The notes: a model not told the origin generated them from the letters alone. Shown: positions 8,235-15,932, counted from the stretch's first letter. The stretch: 26,286 nt of DNA from CAYJAD01 sp964370675 (GCA_964370675.1 CAYJKC010000029.1:1-26286), one strand, 5' to 3'. Numbers and translations: made by a program.

Positions 8235-9332
8235 TTATACATTAAATAAGAAATGTATAACGTCGCCATCCTTTACAATATATTCTTTGCCTTCAGTGCG
8301 TAAAACCCCTACTGATCTACAAGCGGCTTCGCTTTTATGCTGTATAAAGTCAGTATATGCAATGACTTCTGCTCGAATAAAGCCGCGTTCAAAGTCGGTA
8401 TGAATAACTCCGGCTGCTTGTGGGGCTTTCCAGCCTTCACGAATGGTCCAAGCACGTACTTCTTTTTCGCCAACGGTAAAGTAGCTACAAAGTCCTAGGG
8501 TTTCGTATCCAGTGCGAATAATACCCTCAAGTCCGCTTTCTTCAATTCCAAAAGATTGAAGCATATCAGCCTGTTCTTCATCGGATAAGCCTTGAAGTTC
8601 TTCTTCAATCTTAGCACAAATAATGGTAAATCCTGCTTTGCGCTGCTTAGCTAACTCCTTGACACTTTCAACATGTTCATTACCATTGGCAATGCCATTT
8701 TCGTCTACATTGGCACAATATATAACTTTTTTTGCGGTAATTAAGCCCATTTCACGCCATTGTGTAGCAAAGGCATCACCTTCTGGTCTTTTAAATGTGC
8801 TGGCAGGGTTGCCGGCATTTAAATGTTCAAGTAAGCTTGCCACTTGGTCGGCAAGAGCTTGTATTGCTTTGTCTCCACGTTGCTTGCGTAAACGTTCAAC
8901 ACGTCTTTCAGTGGATTGAATGTCTGAGAGCAAAAGCTCAGTTTCAATGGTTTCTATATCACGTAGGGGACCCACTTGACCATCAACATGGGTTATATTT
9001 TCATCTTCAAAGCATCGAATTACATGAACAATAGCCGCACATTCACGAATGGTGGCAAGAAATTTATTACCAAGTCCTTCGCCGGTGCTTGCTCCGCGCA
9101 CAAGACCTGCAATATCAATAAAGTCCACGTTAGCATGTAAGGTTTTTTGTGGTTTTGCAAGGTCGGTTAAAATCTTTAAGCGTGCATCAGGCACAGCCAC
9201 AGTGGCTTTGTTTGGCTCAATGGTGCAAAATGGATAGTTGGCCGCTTGCGCATTTTGGGCCTTAGTTAATGCATTAAAAAGCGTGGACTTACCTACATTT
9301 GGTAAACCAACAATACCGATGCTTAAAGACAT
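8235..9332 (-). CDS. ychF: Ribosome-associated ATPase/GTPase YchF (Obg-like)
   Basis: A 365-residue P-loop NTPase of the Obg/OLA1 group, at full family length. The G1 motif GLPNVGKST (residues 9-17), G3 DIAGLVRGAS (about 72-81), a central coiled-coil (TERRVERLRKQRG) and a C-terminal TGS domain ending DGDVIHFLFNV are all present. The usual NKxD is replaced by CANVDE, matching the family's preference for ATP over GTP. It binds ribosomes and is linked to stress responses. The start ATG has GGGAG upstream. It is monocistronic here and convergent with trmJ. Confidence 0.95.
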   Translation of the reverse strand: MSLSIGIVGLPNVGKSTLFNALTKAQNAQAANYPFCTIEPNKATVAVPDARLKILTDLAKPQKTLHANVDFIDIAGLVRGASTGEGLGNKFLATIRECAAIVHVIRCFEDENITHVDGQVGPLRDIETIETELLLSDIQSTERRVERLRKQRGDKAIQALADQVASLLEHLNAGNPASTFKRPEGDAFATQWREMGLITAKKVIYCANVDENGIANGNEHVESVKELAKQRKAGFTIICAKIEEELQGLSDEEQADMLQSFGIEESGLEGIIRTGYETLGLCSYFTVGEKEVRAWTIREGWKAPQAAGVIHTDFERGFIRAEVIAYTDFIQHKSEAACRSVGVLRTEGKEYIVKDGDVIHFLFNV

Positions 9333-9460
9333 AATGAACTCCCATTAATATTTTCGTAGAGGCATGTAATAATCGTCAAAGAAGATTTTGGCAAGCAAGA
9401 TTTATTGTGTGGATGTGGGGTGTCACAGCATTGCGATTTGCACCGGGCTTCTTAATTATC

Positions 9461-9525
9461 TTGACATTTAACTTAGTATTTTAAATATATTTAAAAATAA
9501 AAAATTTTTTTAAAATCATTATAAT
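9461..9525 (+). promoter_or_regulatory. Possible promoter region for the small ORF at 9564
   Basis: TTGACA (9461-9466) is followed at 19 bases by TATATT (9486-9491), and a perfect TATAAT stands at 9520-9525, with very A/T-rich DNA between. Either could start a transcript reaching the strong ribosome binding site at 9550. Spacing is not ideal for the first, and the second lacks a clear -35. Confidence 0.4.
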
Positions 9526-9563
9526 ATGTTACGTTCTCCAATAAAACGTGGGAGGTGGACGGT

Positions 9564-9830
9564 ATGATAAAACGGCTTCAAGTTGCCATGATTGAGGTTT
9601 CAAAGTGTTCTGAACATAAAGGCTATTGGTACAAGGTTCAAGACATTCTAATTGCCTTAAATTTACACCTTTCCATTCACATAATTTTCTTAATATCTCA
9701 CCCACTGCCCTACGCTTTTCACCGTAGAAAACCTGTCGTCTATATTTTGGGGCAAAGACCACATGGTATTTGCAGTTCCATTTGGTATGAGCTAAACTCT
9801 TTGCGTCACCCATTGGGGACCTCCTTTTGA
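9564..9830 (+). pseudogene. Small ORF with strong ribosome binding site, apparently interrupted by the IS200 fragment
   Basis: GGGAGG (9550-9555) stands eight bases before an ATG opening an 88-codon frame. The first 33 residues (beginning MIKRLQVAMIEVSKC and running to about ILIALN) look like a genuine protein start but match nothing I recognise. From about 9660 the frame runs antisense through the transposase remnant, so the rest is junk-like. I read it as the 5' end of a host gene cut off when the IS200-type sequence arrived; no continuation is seen right of 9950. The remaining product is a chimera if made at all. It could instead be a short intact peptide gene with an altered tail. Confidence 0.4.
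9660..9813 (-). pseudogene. tnpA: Truncated IS200/IS605-family transposase TnpA fragment
   Basis: The frame starting at 9813 opens with SLAHTKWNCKYHVVFAPKYR and continues through GEILRKLCEWKGV, the conserved first third of Y1-type single-strand transposases (normally about 140-155 residues). After about 50 residues the match stops abruptly near 9660. The HUH metal-binding motif and the catalytic tyrosine helix are absent, so it cannot transpose. The ribosome binding site AAGGAGG (9820-9826) is present but lies inside a hairpin. The open frame continues to 9529, but that part is unrelated to TnpA. Confidence 0.85.
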
Positions 9831-9883
9831 TTTGTTGACGTGCAGTTGTCAGGCCGCAGGTCTTTTATACAAATCAAAAGGAG
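9821..9883 (-). promoter_or_regulatory. Stem-loop masking the tnpA ribosome binding site
   Basis: A perfect 15-bp inverted repeat (CTCCTTTTGATTTGT at 9821-9835 and its complement at 9869-9883) encloses a 33-base loop. On the minus-strand RNA the arm next to the gene contains the AAGGAG of tnpA, two bases of the site extending beyond it, so translation would be blocked. This is the known self-restraint device of IS200. Confidence 0.8.
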
Positions 9884-9918
9884 TTTTAGCTACTGACTTA
9901 TAGCTGTAAGCTTTTTAG

Positions 9919-9945
9919 AACCTCCCGCCTAGCGGGAGGTTTTCG
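9919..9945 (+). terminator. Terminator-like palindrome at the IS200 left end
   Basis: A 10-bp stem (AACCTCCCGC, 9919-9928, with GCGGGAGGTT, 9932-9941), a 3-base loop and TTTT at 9940-9943 on the plus strand. In IS200 a similar hairpin blocks incoming transcription and lies near the element end. The T-run is short, so termination may be partial. Confidence 0.6.
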
Positions 9946-9951
9946 TCTACC

Positions 9952-9985
9952 AAAAAAGGGGAATTCTTTGTGAAAAGAATTCCCC
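9952..9985 (-). terminator. Intrinsic terminator of the transporter operon
   Basis: A 12-bp stem (GGGGAATTCTTT, 9958-9969, with AAAGAATTCCCC, 9974-9985) and a 4-base loop, followed on the minus strand by TTTTTT. It lies 24 bases after the stop of the three-helix membrane protein gene. Confidence 0.9.
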
Positions 9986-10009
9986 CAATTAATTTAAGTT
10001 ATGTGAAGC

Positions 10010-10432
10010 TTAGTGTGCGCCACCAACGATACCAGTGGCAGCCACGGTTAAAATTATAACTTCAACTGTAGCGATAACAGCCATGAGTGTTTCTTTGGTA
10101 CGGAAAAAGTCTAAAGCTAGCTGCACATAGCAAACGATTGTTAGTCCAGCTAAAATTGCAATTCCTAAAAAGTTTGCAAAGTCACCAGTTAGGAGTAAGT
10201 TTGTCCAACCCCAGCCCTTGGGTACTTCGTGCAGGGCATTAAATTCTGCTGAACTTAGGTGCCATGTGCTAACAAGCTCATGTACAGGAATATGCGGAGC
10301 TGCAAGGCTTAGGTTAAACACATACATTAGGAAGGTAACAACCATGACCACAAATCCAATCAGCGAACCGTAATGCAATAGGTGTGCATAACGTAATTGC
10401 GCAGGTGATGCTGCTACATCGTGATTTTCCAT
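10010..10432 (-). CDS. Three-helix membrane protein paired with the TauE/SafE transporter
   Basis: A 140-residue protein with membrane helices at about 19-42, 83-106 and 113-136, and a more polar loop between helices 1 and 2 (about 45-80) with tryptophans and histidines. I do not recognise the family; it is not clearly DUF1634, which often accompanies TauE-type permeases. The start ATG has AAGGAG upstream and follows the transporter stop by 12 bases, so the two are translated from one message. The fixed pairing suggests an accessory subunit or assembly partner of the transporter, but that is inference. A strong terminator follows. Confidence 0.75.
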   Translation of the reverse strand: MENHDVAASPAQLRYAHLLHYGSLIGFVVMVVTFLMYVFNLSLAAPHIPVHELVSTWHLSSAEFNALHEVPKGWGWTNLLLTGDFANFLGIAILAGLTIVCYVQLALDFFRTKETLMAVIATVEVIILTVAATGIVGGAH

Positions 10433-10444
10433 AATATACTCCTT

Positions 10445-11416
10445 TTATCCTAGACCTTTTAGTAGAGCTTGTACACCGGCAAAGCTTAGTACGCCAATAA
10501 CCATATAGCGAATGAATTTGGGATTTGCTACCGCAAGTAGGCGTACCCCAACTACAGAACCAGCCATGAGACCAACAATGGAAGGTACTGCAATCATAGG
10601 AATAACTGCGCCTTGGTTTAAGTATACCCAGGCAGCAGATGTATCTGCAATGGATAATAAGAATTTTGATGTACCAACAGAAACTTTTAGCGGCACACCC
10701 ATAAGCAGATTAAGTACAGGAACATTAGCCCAACCAGCACCTAAACCAAACATACCTGCCATAAGACCAATAGCAATAAATAGTAAAATACCAGGCAGAG
10801 TGCGATGTGTTTTCCAGCTTATTACGTCGCCAGATGTGGGCTCAAGAAAAGCACCATTCATGCCAAGTGCCATGCCAATGGCGTCTTGTTTGGTAACGGT
10901 TGGCAATACAGAGTTTTTTGCAAGTAATAATAGTACTGCAATACCAAGTATGGTAACACCTAAGCATATTTGTACAACATTTGTTGGAAGTGCAAGACCA
11001 ATCATGGCACCTGCAATGGAGAAGGTCGATGCAACCAATGCCACAGGTAGAGCTAGGCGTAGGCTTGCAAGATTAAGCTTTAATAATCCCGGACCAGCTG
11101 CTAAAGCACCTGCTAATGCTACCATAAGACCAGCACCGCGTACAAAGTCTAAATGGAAGGGGAAAAAGCCACTGACTAATGGAACAAAGAGCACGCCGCC
11201 ACCAACTCCAGCTAGAACGGCAATTACACCAAGTACAAAACAGAAAATAAGTAAAGCTAGTGGCCAAAACCACCAAGCCATGCCGCTGCCTGTGGCAGCC
11301 TGAGCTACTTCTTGTGCTTCGCTTGGACTTGCTGCACCGGTTTCTGCTGCAAGTGCTATACTTGCAAAGCAAAGAATGAGAAGCCCACAAAATACCAAAA
11401 TCTTACGGATAGGCAT
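10445..11416 (-). CDS. TauE/SafE family sulfite/organosulfonate exporter-type permease
   Basis: A 323-residue polytopic membrane protein. Residues 1-23 (MPIRKILVFCGLLILCFASI...) form a signal-like segment ending ALA, followed by about 25 polar residues and eight membrane helices. The two half-repeats of the family are seen: the first around 65-95 (GVGGGVLFVPL), the second around 215-250 (GLGAGWANVPVLNLLMGVPLK with VGTSKFLLS). Members move sulfite, sulfoacetate, thiosulfate or similar anions. The substrate cannot be read from sequence. In a sulfur-respiring anaerobe sulfite handling would fit, but no sulfonate or sulfite metabolism gene lies in this window. The start ATG has AAGGGGGT upstream. 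Confidence 0.85.
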   Translation of the reverse strand: MPIRKILVFCGLLILCFASIALAAETGAASPSEAQEVAQAATGSGMAWWFWPLALLIFCFVLGVIAVLAGVGGGVLFVPLVSGFFPFHLDFVRGAGLMVALAGALAAGPGLLKLNLASLRLALPVALVASTFSIAGAMIGLALPTNVVQICLGVTILGIAVLLLLAKNSVLPTVTKQDAIGMALGMNGAFLEPTSGDVISWKTHRTLPGILLFIAIGLMAGMFGLGAGWANVPVLNLLMGVPLKVSVGTSKFLLSIADTSAAWVYLNQGAVIPMIAVPSIVGLMAGSVVGVRLLAVANPKFIRYMVIGVLSFAGVQALLKGLG

Positions 11417-11543
11417 GCATACCCCCTTATTGCTTGTAGCAGTTTAAAATTAAACATCCTTACACACAAAATGTATAGTTTGGGAAAAAAAGCACAATAG
11501 TAAATTTGCCTAATATGAATAGAAATTTTAAGTGAATTCCTTA

Positions 11544-12200
11544 TTAAATTTGAATTAATCCATGCCTTATGGCAATTTTTATTAAATCACTTTGAGATGT
11601 TATATGTAATTTATTAAAGATGTTATATTTATGACTTTCAATAGTCTTGGGGCTTAGATGCAGTTTGGTCGCAATGTATCGTATGGGTACGCCTTCAGCA
11701 AGCTGTAAAAAAACTTCATGTTCTCTGCTAGATAGGTTAGATAAATCTTCTAAATATGGTTTTGATAAATGCTTGCGCATAAGAGCAATTAAATACCCAC
11801 CGGGATCGCTACTACTTAAATATGCTTGACCATTGCGTACATTATGGATGGCTTGCAAAAGTATAGCAGGCAAAGCTTCCTTTGTGACATGTCCCATGAT
11901 ACCCATTTGAATTAATTCAATTAAAAAGCGTTGATCTGTATGCATGGTGTAGATAAGAATTTTAGCACTGCTTAATTGATTGCGTAATAGCTTAACTAGA
12001 GCGAGCCTACTTGATTTTTCCACTTCCATAATAATGAGGTGAGGCTTATGCTCATGAGCAAGTTTTAGCGCCTCTTGCCCAGACGGTGTTACGCCAATAA
12101 TTTTTATATCAGGATAAGGGCTTAAAATGCTTTGTAAGCCTTCTAAAAGCAGGGGGTGTTTGTCAATAAGCAAAGTGCGGCATTTTTCCATAAATATCAC
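11544..12200 (-). CDS. NarL/FixJ-type response regulator with an atypical receiver domain
   Basis: A 218-residue protein with a CheY-like receiver (about 7-125) and a LuxR-type helix-turn-helix (about 150-212: LSSREHEVFLQLAEG, then LSPKTIESHKYNIFNKL). The receiver lacks two key acidic residues: the usual second Asp of the acidic pair is K14 (LLIDKHP), and the phosphoacceptor Asp is E59 (LIIMEVEK). The switch Thr (T85) and Lys (K107) remain. Loss of the Asp argues against normal phosphorylation; Glu often imitates the active state. The GTG start overlaps the mtaB stop by one base and has AGGA 4 bases upstream; an ATG at 12191 is the alternative. No histidine kinase is nearby. Targets are unknown, but DNA binding is expected because the LuxR domain looks intact. 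Confidence 0.88.
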   Translation of the reverse strand: MIFMEKCRTLLIDKHPLLLEGLQSILSPYPDIKIIGVTPSGQEALKLAHEHKPHLIIMEVEKSSRLALVKLLRNQLSSAKILIYTMHTDQRFLIELIQMGIMGHVTKEALPAILLQAIHNVRNGQAYLSSSDPGGYLIALMRKHLSKPYLEDLSNLSSREHEVFLQLAEGVPIRYIATKLHLSPKTIESHKYNIFNKLHITSQSDLIKIAIRHGLIQI

Positions 12201-13546
12201 TATATCCTAACTATAAGACATTGATTTTCAATACCTATGGCTTTTGCATTTATAATTCCATCTATGGTAGTATTAGCACTTACATGTAAGCGACATGGGG
12301 CATAATGAGCATCAATGGCTTTATATTGAGTGGTGCTTTTTGCTTGTTTGTCTTTGGTATTATCAATTACAATTTTTAAATCCTGTTTTTGCAACAGGCT
12401 ATTTAAAAAAGAAGTTTTTTGCGCTTCTACCAAGCTACGTATTTTAGCAGTACGTTCAAGTTTAAGCTCATGGGGTACTTGCTTCTCAAATTGACTGGCC
12501 GCAGTACCAGGTCTTTGCGAATATGGGAAAACATGTGCATAGCTTAAATTGAGTTCTTCAATTAAATTTAGGGTATCTTGCACATCAATTTCTTCTTCAC
12601 TAGGAAATCCCATGAGTATGTCTGCGCCTAAGCCCATATATTGCCATGAATTTTTTAATTCTTTTATGGCTTGTATTAATGAATTAATTTTATAATGTCC
12701 GCGCCCCATGGCTTTAAGAATGCGCTTGCTACCATGCTGAATGGAAAGATGCAAATGCGGGCAAAGTAAAGATGAATTTTGTAATGTATCTAGCCCCTTA
12801 ATATTGATTTGGCTAGGTTCCAGTGATGATATGCGTAGCCTTGCTTTGGTCTTAAATTTAGGGGCAAGCTCAAGGTCTAACCATTGAACTAAATCCCAAA
12901 AATCTTTGATTTTATTGTGATTTAAATCACGCCCAAATTGATGCAAATTTATGCCGGACAACAGTATTTCGCAAAAACCAGCCTCTAAAAGTCTTGTGAC
13001 TTCAGCCAAAATTTCTTCAGGTTGCCTACTAATGCTTGGTCCACGTACTAATGGGACGATGCAATATGTGCAAGCGTGAGAACAACCATCTTGAACCTTA
13101 ACTATGGGTCTTGTGCGCCGAAAGGTATTAATATTAAAGCCATGTTCACCAAAGGGATTGCATGTACTTTGTGCTGATAAGATATGAGGATAATTATCCC
13201 ATTGCCATGGACCCTTGAGCAATAAAGCCTTAGCCTTGGCAGGAATAACCACATCAAAGTGTTTAGCATCAATTTTAGAAGCTATTAAACTGGCAGCGCA
13301 ACCAGTTAATATTCGCAATGAACTAGTATTATTTCGTTTGATATTATAGAGGGCATTTCTTGTGTCACGCTCTCCCTTGGCAGTGATGGCACATGAGTTG
13401 ACTAAAACCACTTGGGCTTTTTTTAAATCATTAACTTCAACACCACCAAGGGTATGCCATATTTCAGCAATGGCTTGGCTTTCATATTGATTAACCTTGC
13501 AGCCAAGGGTAATTATAGAAAATGTCCATGGTCTATTTAATGACAT
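12200..13546 (-). CDS. mtaB: tRNA t6A37 methylthiotransferase MtaB
   Basis: A 448-residue radical SAM methylthiotransferase that converts t6A to ms2t6A at position 37 of ANN-decoding tRNAs. The N-terminal UPF0004 cluster cysteines are C16 (LGCKVNQYES), C52 (VNSCAITAKG) and C83 (TGCAAS). The radical SAM cluster is C155, C159 and C162 (GCSHACTYC). A C-terminal TRAM-like region follows about residue 385. CKVNQYES is the pattern of MtaB rather than MiaB or RimO. The frame extends to a TTG at 13603 inside greA, but the ATG at 13546 gives the expected N-terminus. Neither has a good ribosome binding site, so reinitiation after greA (35 bases upstream) is likely. It is followed by the overlapping response regulator gene. 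Confidence 0.9.
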   Translation of the reverse strand: MSLNRPWTFSIITLGCKVNQYESQAIAEIWHTLGGVEVNDLKKAQVVLVNSCAITAKGERDTRNALYNIKRNNTSSLRILTGCAASLIASKIDAKHFDVVIPAKAKALLLKGPWQWDNYPHILSAQSTCNPFGEHGFNINTFRRTRPIVKVQDGCSHACTYCIVPLVRGPSISRQPEEILAEVTRLLEAGFCEILLSGINLHQFGRDLNHNKIKDFWDLVQWLDLELAPKFKTKARLRISSLEPSQINIKGLDTLQNSSLLCPHLHLSIQHGSKRILKAMGRGHYKINSLIQAIKELKNSWQYMGLGADILMGFPSEEEIDVQDTLNLIEELNLSYAHVFPYSQRPGTAASQFEKQVPHELKLERTAKIRSLVEAQKTSFLNSLLQKQDLKIVIDNTKDKQAKSTTQYKAIDAHYAPCRLHVSANTTIDGIINAKAIGIENQCLIVRI

Positions 13547-13580
13547 AGCGTATAAATATTGGGTATAAAGAATAGGATGA

Positions 13581-14066
13581 TTATGCGGTCCTTTTACTTC
13601 CAAGAAATTTTATAGAAATAATTTCATATGTTACACGTCCGCGTGGAATGTCAATACTAACCTCATCACCTTCCTCTTTACCAATAAGAGCTTGACCCAC
13701 AGGGGATAGCACTGAGATGGATCCGCTATTAAAATCTGCTTCGTCTGGTCCAAGTAGCGTAAATAACTTAACTTCTTCTGTGTCTACATCTTCTACTTCT
13801 ACAGTTGCACCAAAGATAACTTTGTCGCTAGTTAATGTATCAAGATCAACAACTTGAAATTGGCCCATGCGTGATTCAATATAGGTGATGCGGGCTTCAT
13901 TCATGCCTTGGCGTTCGCGAGCAGCGTCATAACCAGCATTTTCGCGCAAATCGCCTTCTTCACGTGCTTCTTTAATGGCTTGAATGATGGCTGGTCTATC
14001 GCTTTTTAGGCGTTCAAGTTCAGCTTCTAATTGGATAAAGCCTTGTTTTGAAATTGGTATACTCAT
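13581..14066 (-). CDS. greA: Transcription elongation factor GreA
   Basis: A 161-residue protein of full family length that enters the RNA polymerase secondary channel and stimulates cleavage of backtracked RNA. The N-terminal antiparallel coiled-coil (about 12-75) carries the conserved tip REEGDLRENAGYDAARERQ (about 35-53), whose acidic DLRENAGY residues help chelate catalytic magnesium. The C-terminal FKBP-like domain contains SPVGQALIGKEEGDEV. The start ATG is preceded by AAGGGG. A promoter and a terminator hairpin stand upstream, and mtaB and the response regulator follow on the same strand. Confidence 0.96.
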   Translation of the reverse strand: MSIPISKQGFIQLEAELERLKSDRPAIIQAIKEAREEGDLRENAGYDAARERQGMNEARITYIESRMGQFQVVDLDTLTSDKVIFGATVEVEDVDTEEVKLFTLLGPDEADFNSGSISVLSPVGQALIGKEEGDEVSIDIPRGRVTYEIISIKFLGSKRTA

Positions 14067-14084
14067 AAAAACCCCTTATATAGT

Positions 14085-14119
14085 AAAAAAAGTACGCGCT
14101 ATCTGTGCAATGCGCGTAC
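14085..14119 (-). terminator. Intrinsic terminator/attenuator in the greA leader
   Basis: On the minus strand an 8-bp G/C-rich stem (GTACGCGC with GCGCGTAC, 14112-14119 and 14092-14099) and a 12-base loop are followed at once by seven T (14085-14091). It lies between the greA promoter and the start codon, with the T-run ending 18 bases before the ATG. Position and form match an attenuator: most transcripts may stop here as a short leader RNA. Confidence 0.8.
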
Positions 14120-14145
14120 AATAATTTTAAGAAATATGATTAAAA

Positions 14146-14174
14146 ATACTAGGCAAAAACTATGCAAAGGTCAA
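14146..14174 (-). promoter_or_regulatory. Sigma70-type promoter of greA
   Basis: On the minus strand TTGACC (14169-14174) and TAGTAT (14146-14151) are separated by exactly 17 bases. The start would fall near 14139, giving a leader of about 72 bases that contains the terminator hairpin. Confidence 0.7.
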
Positions 14175-14336
14175 GAAGTTTTTTAGTAAATTTGTAATGC
14201 AGAAAAATAATTGCATTGTAGCACTAAAAAAGATAGTCTGTTCAATTATTTTGATGGAAACTATCATTAGGGTGTACCCCTTGATAATAACCATATAACT
14301 ATCGATTTTTTTTAAGGTTTTGGTGTTTAGTTTATT

Positions 14337-15893
14337 ATGAAAAAGTATTTACGCTATCTAGGCCCTGTGCTTATTACATGCATATTTTGTGGTGCAATAT
14401 ATTTGTTATATCATAAGCTTAAAGCGTATAGCTTGGATCAAATCCGCGAAAGTTTATCTCAAATTTCCGATTGGCGTTTACTAGCTTCTGTAGGACTTAT
14501 GATTGTTAATTATATCATATTAGTAGGATATGATTGGTTAGCTCTTGTGGCCATTAAAAAACCCTTGCCATTGCAGCGCACAGCGCTTGTATCATTCATT
14601 GGACAAGCTGTAAGCTATAACTTTGGTGCTCTCCTAGGTGGAACGACCGTACGCTATCGCTTCTATTCGGCTTGGGGCTTTTCGTTGCATGATATTGTGC
14701 GCTTGGTCCTCATGCTTGCGGTGACATTTTGGGTGGGAGCATTGGGTCTATGTGGGCTTGTGTTTATTGTGCATCCGCCAGATATTCCAGCAGAATTATT
14801 AAGTAAAATGCCCATTACTGATGTGCGTTTTCTTGGTGTTATTTTACTTGCTATAGCTCTTGCTTATTTTGTAGCTTGTCATTTTATTCGCAAACCCATA
14901 TCTGTTTTTGGGCGTGAATTTGTTTTTCCACCATTAAAAATTGCCATTTTGCAAGCTATTGTAGCAGGTGTGGATTTGATTGTTGCAGCAGGTTGTATGT
15001 ATGTGTTGCTACCAGGTGATTTAAATATTGGATTTATTGAATTTTTACCAAGCTACCTCATGGCTCAAGTAGCAGTTGTTTTAACCCATGTTCCAGGTGG
15101 TGTTGGAGTTTTTGAGCTGGTCATATTGCACCTTACCCATAGTCCACGTGAGCAAGTGGTGGTGGCTGCGGTGCTTTGCTTTAGATTGATTTACTTTATT
15201 TTACCCCTATTAGCAGCTGCTGTATTTTTAGGTATATATGAAGCTAGACAACGCAAAGATATTTTTCGCGATACCGGTCGTTGGCTTTCTGTGCTTTCAC
15301 ATAGTATATGTGCTTGGGCAACATTTTGTGCTGGGGCATTGTTGCTTATTTTTTCAGTCTTGCCGGCTTGGACCAAGGGGCATTTTTTCTTATTTATTGA
15401 TTGGAGCTCATGGTTTAGCATTCTTTTGCATAGTTTTAATATTTTCATAGGTTCTGCTTTATTGTTTTTAGCATACGGGCTTGAAATGCGCCAAGCAATT
15501 GCTTGGCGTTTGACCTTAATTTTCCTTAGCCTTGGTTTAGTTTGTGCTGTGCTTAAAGGTCTTAGTTTGCTTGTTGCTGTGATGATTCTAACGGTGCTTG
15601 CGGCTGTGCTGATGTCGTCAAAACGTTTTTATCGAAAGTCATTTTTCTTTGAAGAACCACTACCTTTGCGTTGGCTTTGCCCCACTTGGGTTGTGCTTGC
15701 TGCAAGCCTTGGGATTTCATACTATTTTAGTCTTTTTGATCACTATGTATGGAGTTGGAATGGTAATATTACTGCTCAAAACAATTTGCTTACAATCATA
15801 ATTGTTTATGCTGCACTATTTATAGCATGGCTATGGCGCATTTGGCAACGCAAAGCTGATTGCAAGAAGAAATTATCTGTAATTAATTCTTAA
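14337..15893 (+). CDS. MprF-type flippase domain membrane protein (UPF0104/LPG_synthase_TM)
   Basis: A 518-residue polytopic protein with about 13 membrane helices. The N-terminal half matches the lipid flippase domain of MprF (lysylphosphatidylglycerol synthase TM region): SYNFGALLGGTTVRYRFYSA (about 92-111) and HVPGGVGVFELVIL (about 252-265) are signature stretches. Full MprF (about 840 residues) adds a cytosolic aminoacyl-transfer domain (DUF2156), which is absent, so this protein probably moves or senses lipids but does not make aminoacyl-phosphatidylglycerol. The second half (about 320-500) is further membrane helices. The ATG has no strong ribosome binding site. It precedes nadA by 39 bases, with no functional link evident. 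Substrate is unknown. Confidence 0.82.
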   Translation: MKKYLRYLGPVLITCIFCGAIYLLYHKLKAYSLDQIRESLSQISDWRLLASVGLMIVNYIILVGYDWLALVAIKKPLPLQRTALVSFIGQAVSYNFGALLGGTTVRYRFYSAWGFSLHDIVRLVLMLAVTFWVGALGLCGLVFIVHPPDIPAELLSKMPITDVRFLGVILLAIALAYFVACHFIRKPISVFGREFVFPPLKIAILQAIVAGVDLIVAAGCMYVLLPGDLNIGFIEFLPSYLMAQVAVVLTHVPGGVGVFELVILHLTHSPREQVVVAAVLCFRLIYFILPLLAAAVFLGIYEARQRKDIFRDTGRWLSVLSHSICAWATFCAGALLLIFSVLPAWTKGHFFLFIDWSSWFSILLHSFNIFIGSALLFLAYGLEMRQAIAWRLTLIFLSLGLVCAVLKGLSLLVAVMILTVLAAVLMSSKRFYRKSFFFEEPLPLRWLCPTWVVLAASLGISYYFSLFDHYVWSWNGNITAQNNLLTIIIVYAALFIAWLWRIWQRKADCKKKLSVINS

Positions 15894-15932
15894 TATTTCT
15901 TAATATTTCCCAATGATTATTATGGTGTGTAT

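Larger units (their letters stand above)
9660..9945 (-). mobile_element. IS200-type element remnant (left end retained)
   Basis: The remnant comprises the tnpA 5' fragment, its hairpin-sequestered start and a terminal palindrome at 9919-9941. IS200 elements carry a leader hairpin masking the tnpA ribosome binding site and a terminator-like hairpin near the left end; both are seen here. The right end is missing. The boundary at 9945 is approximate. Confidence 0.7.

Noticed and set aside
8235..8260. Perfect 9-bp A/T-rich inverted repeat (TTATACATT/AATGTATAA) at the convergent trmJ/ychF ends
   Set aside because: It overlaps the last ychF codons, has no following U-run on either strand and is very A/T-rich, so it is weak as a terminator.
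10512..11303. Long 263-codon open frame antisense to the TauE/SafE gene
   Set aside because: Its composition is that of a reversed membrane-protein gene with no domain or ribosome binding site; the minus-strand gene explains the open frame.
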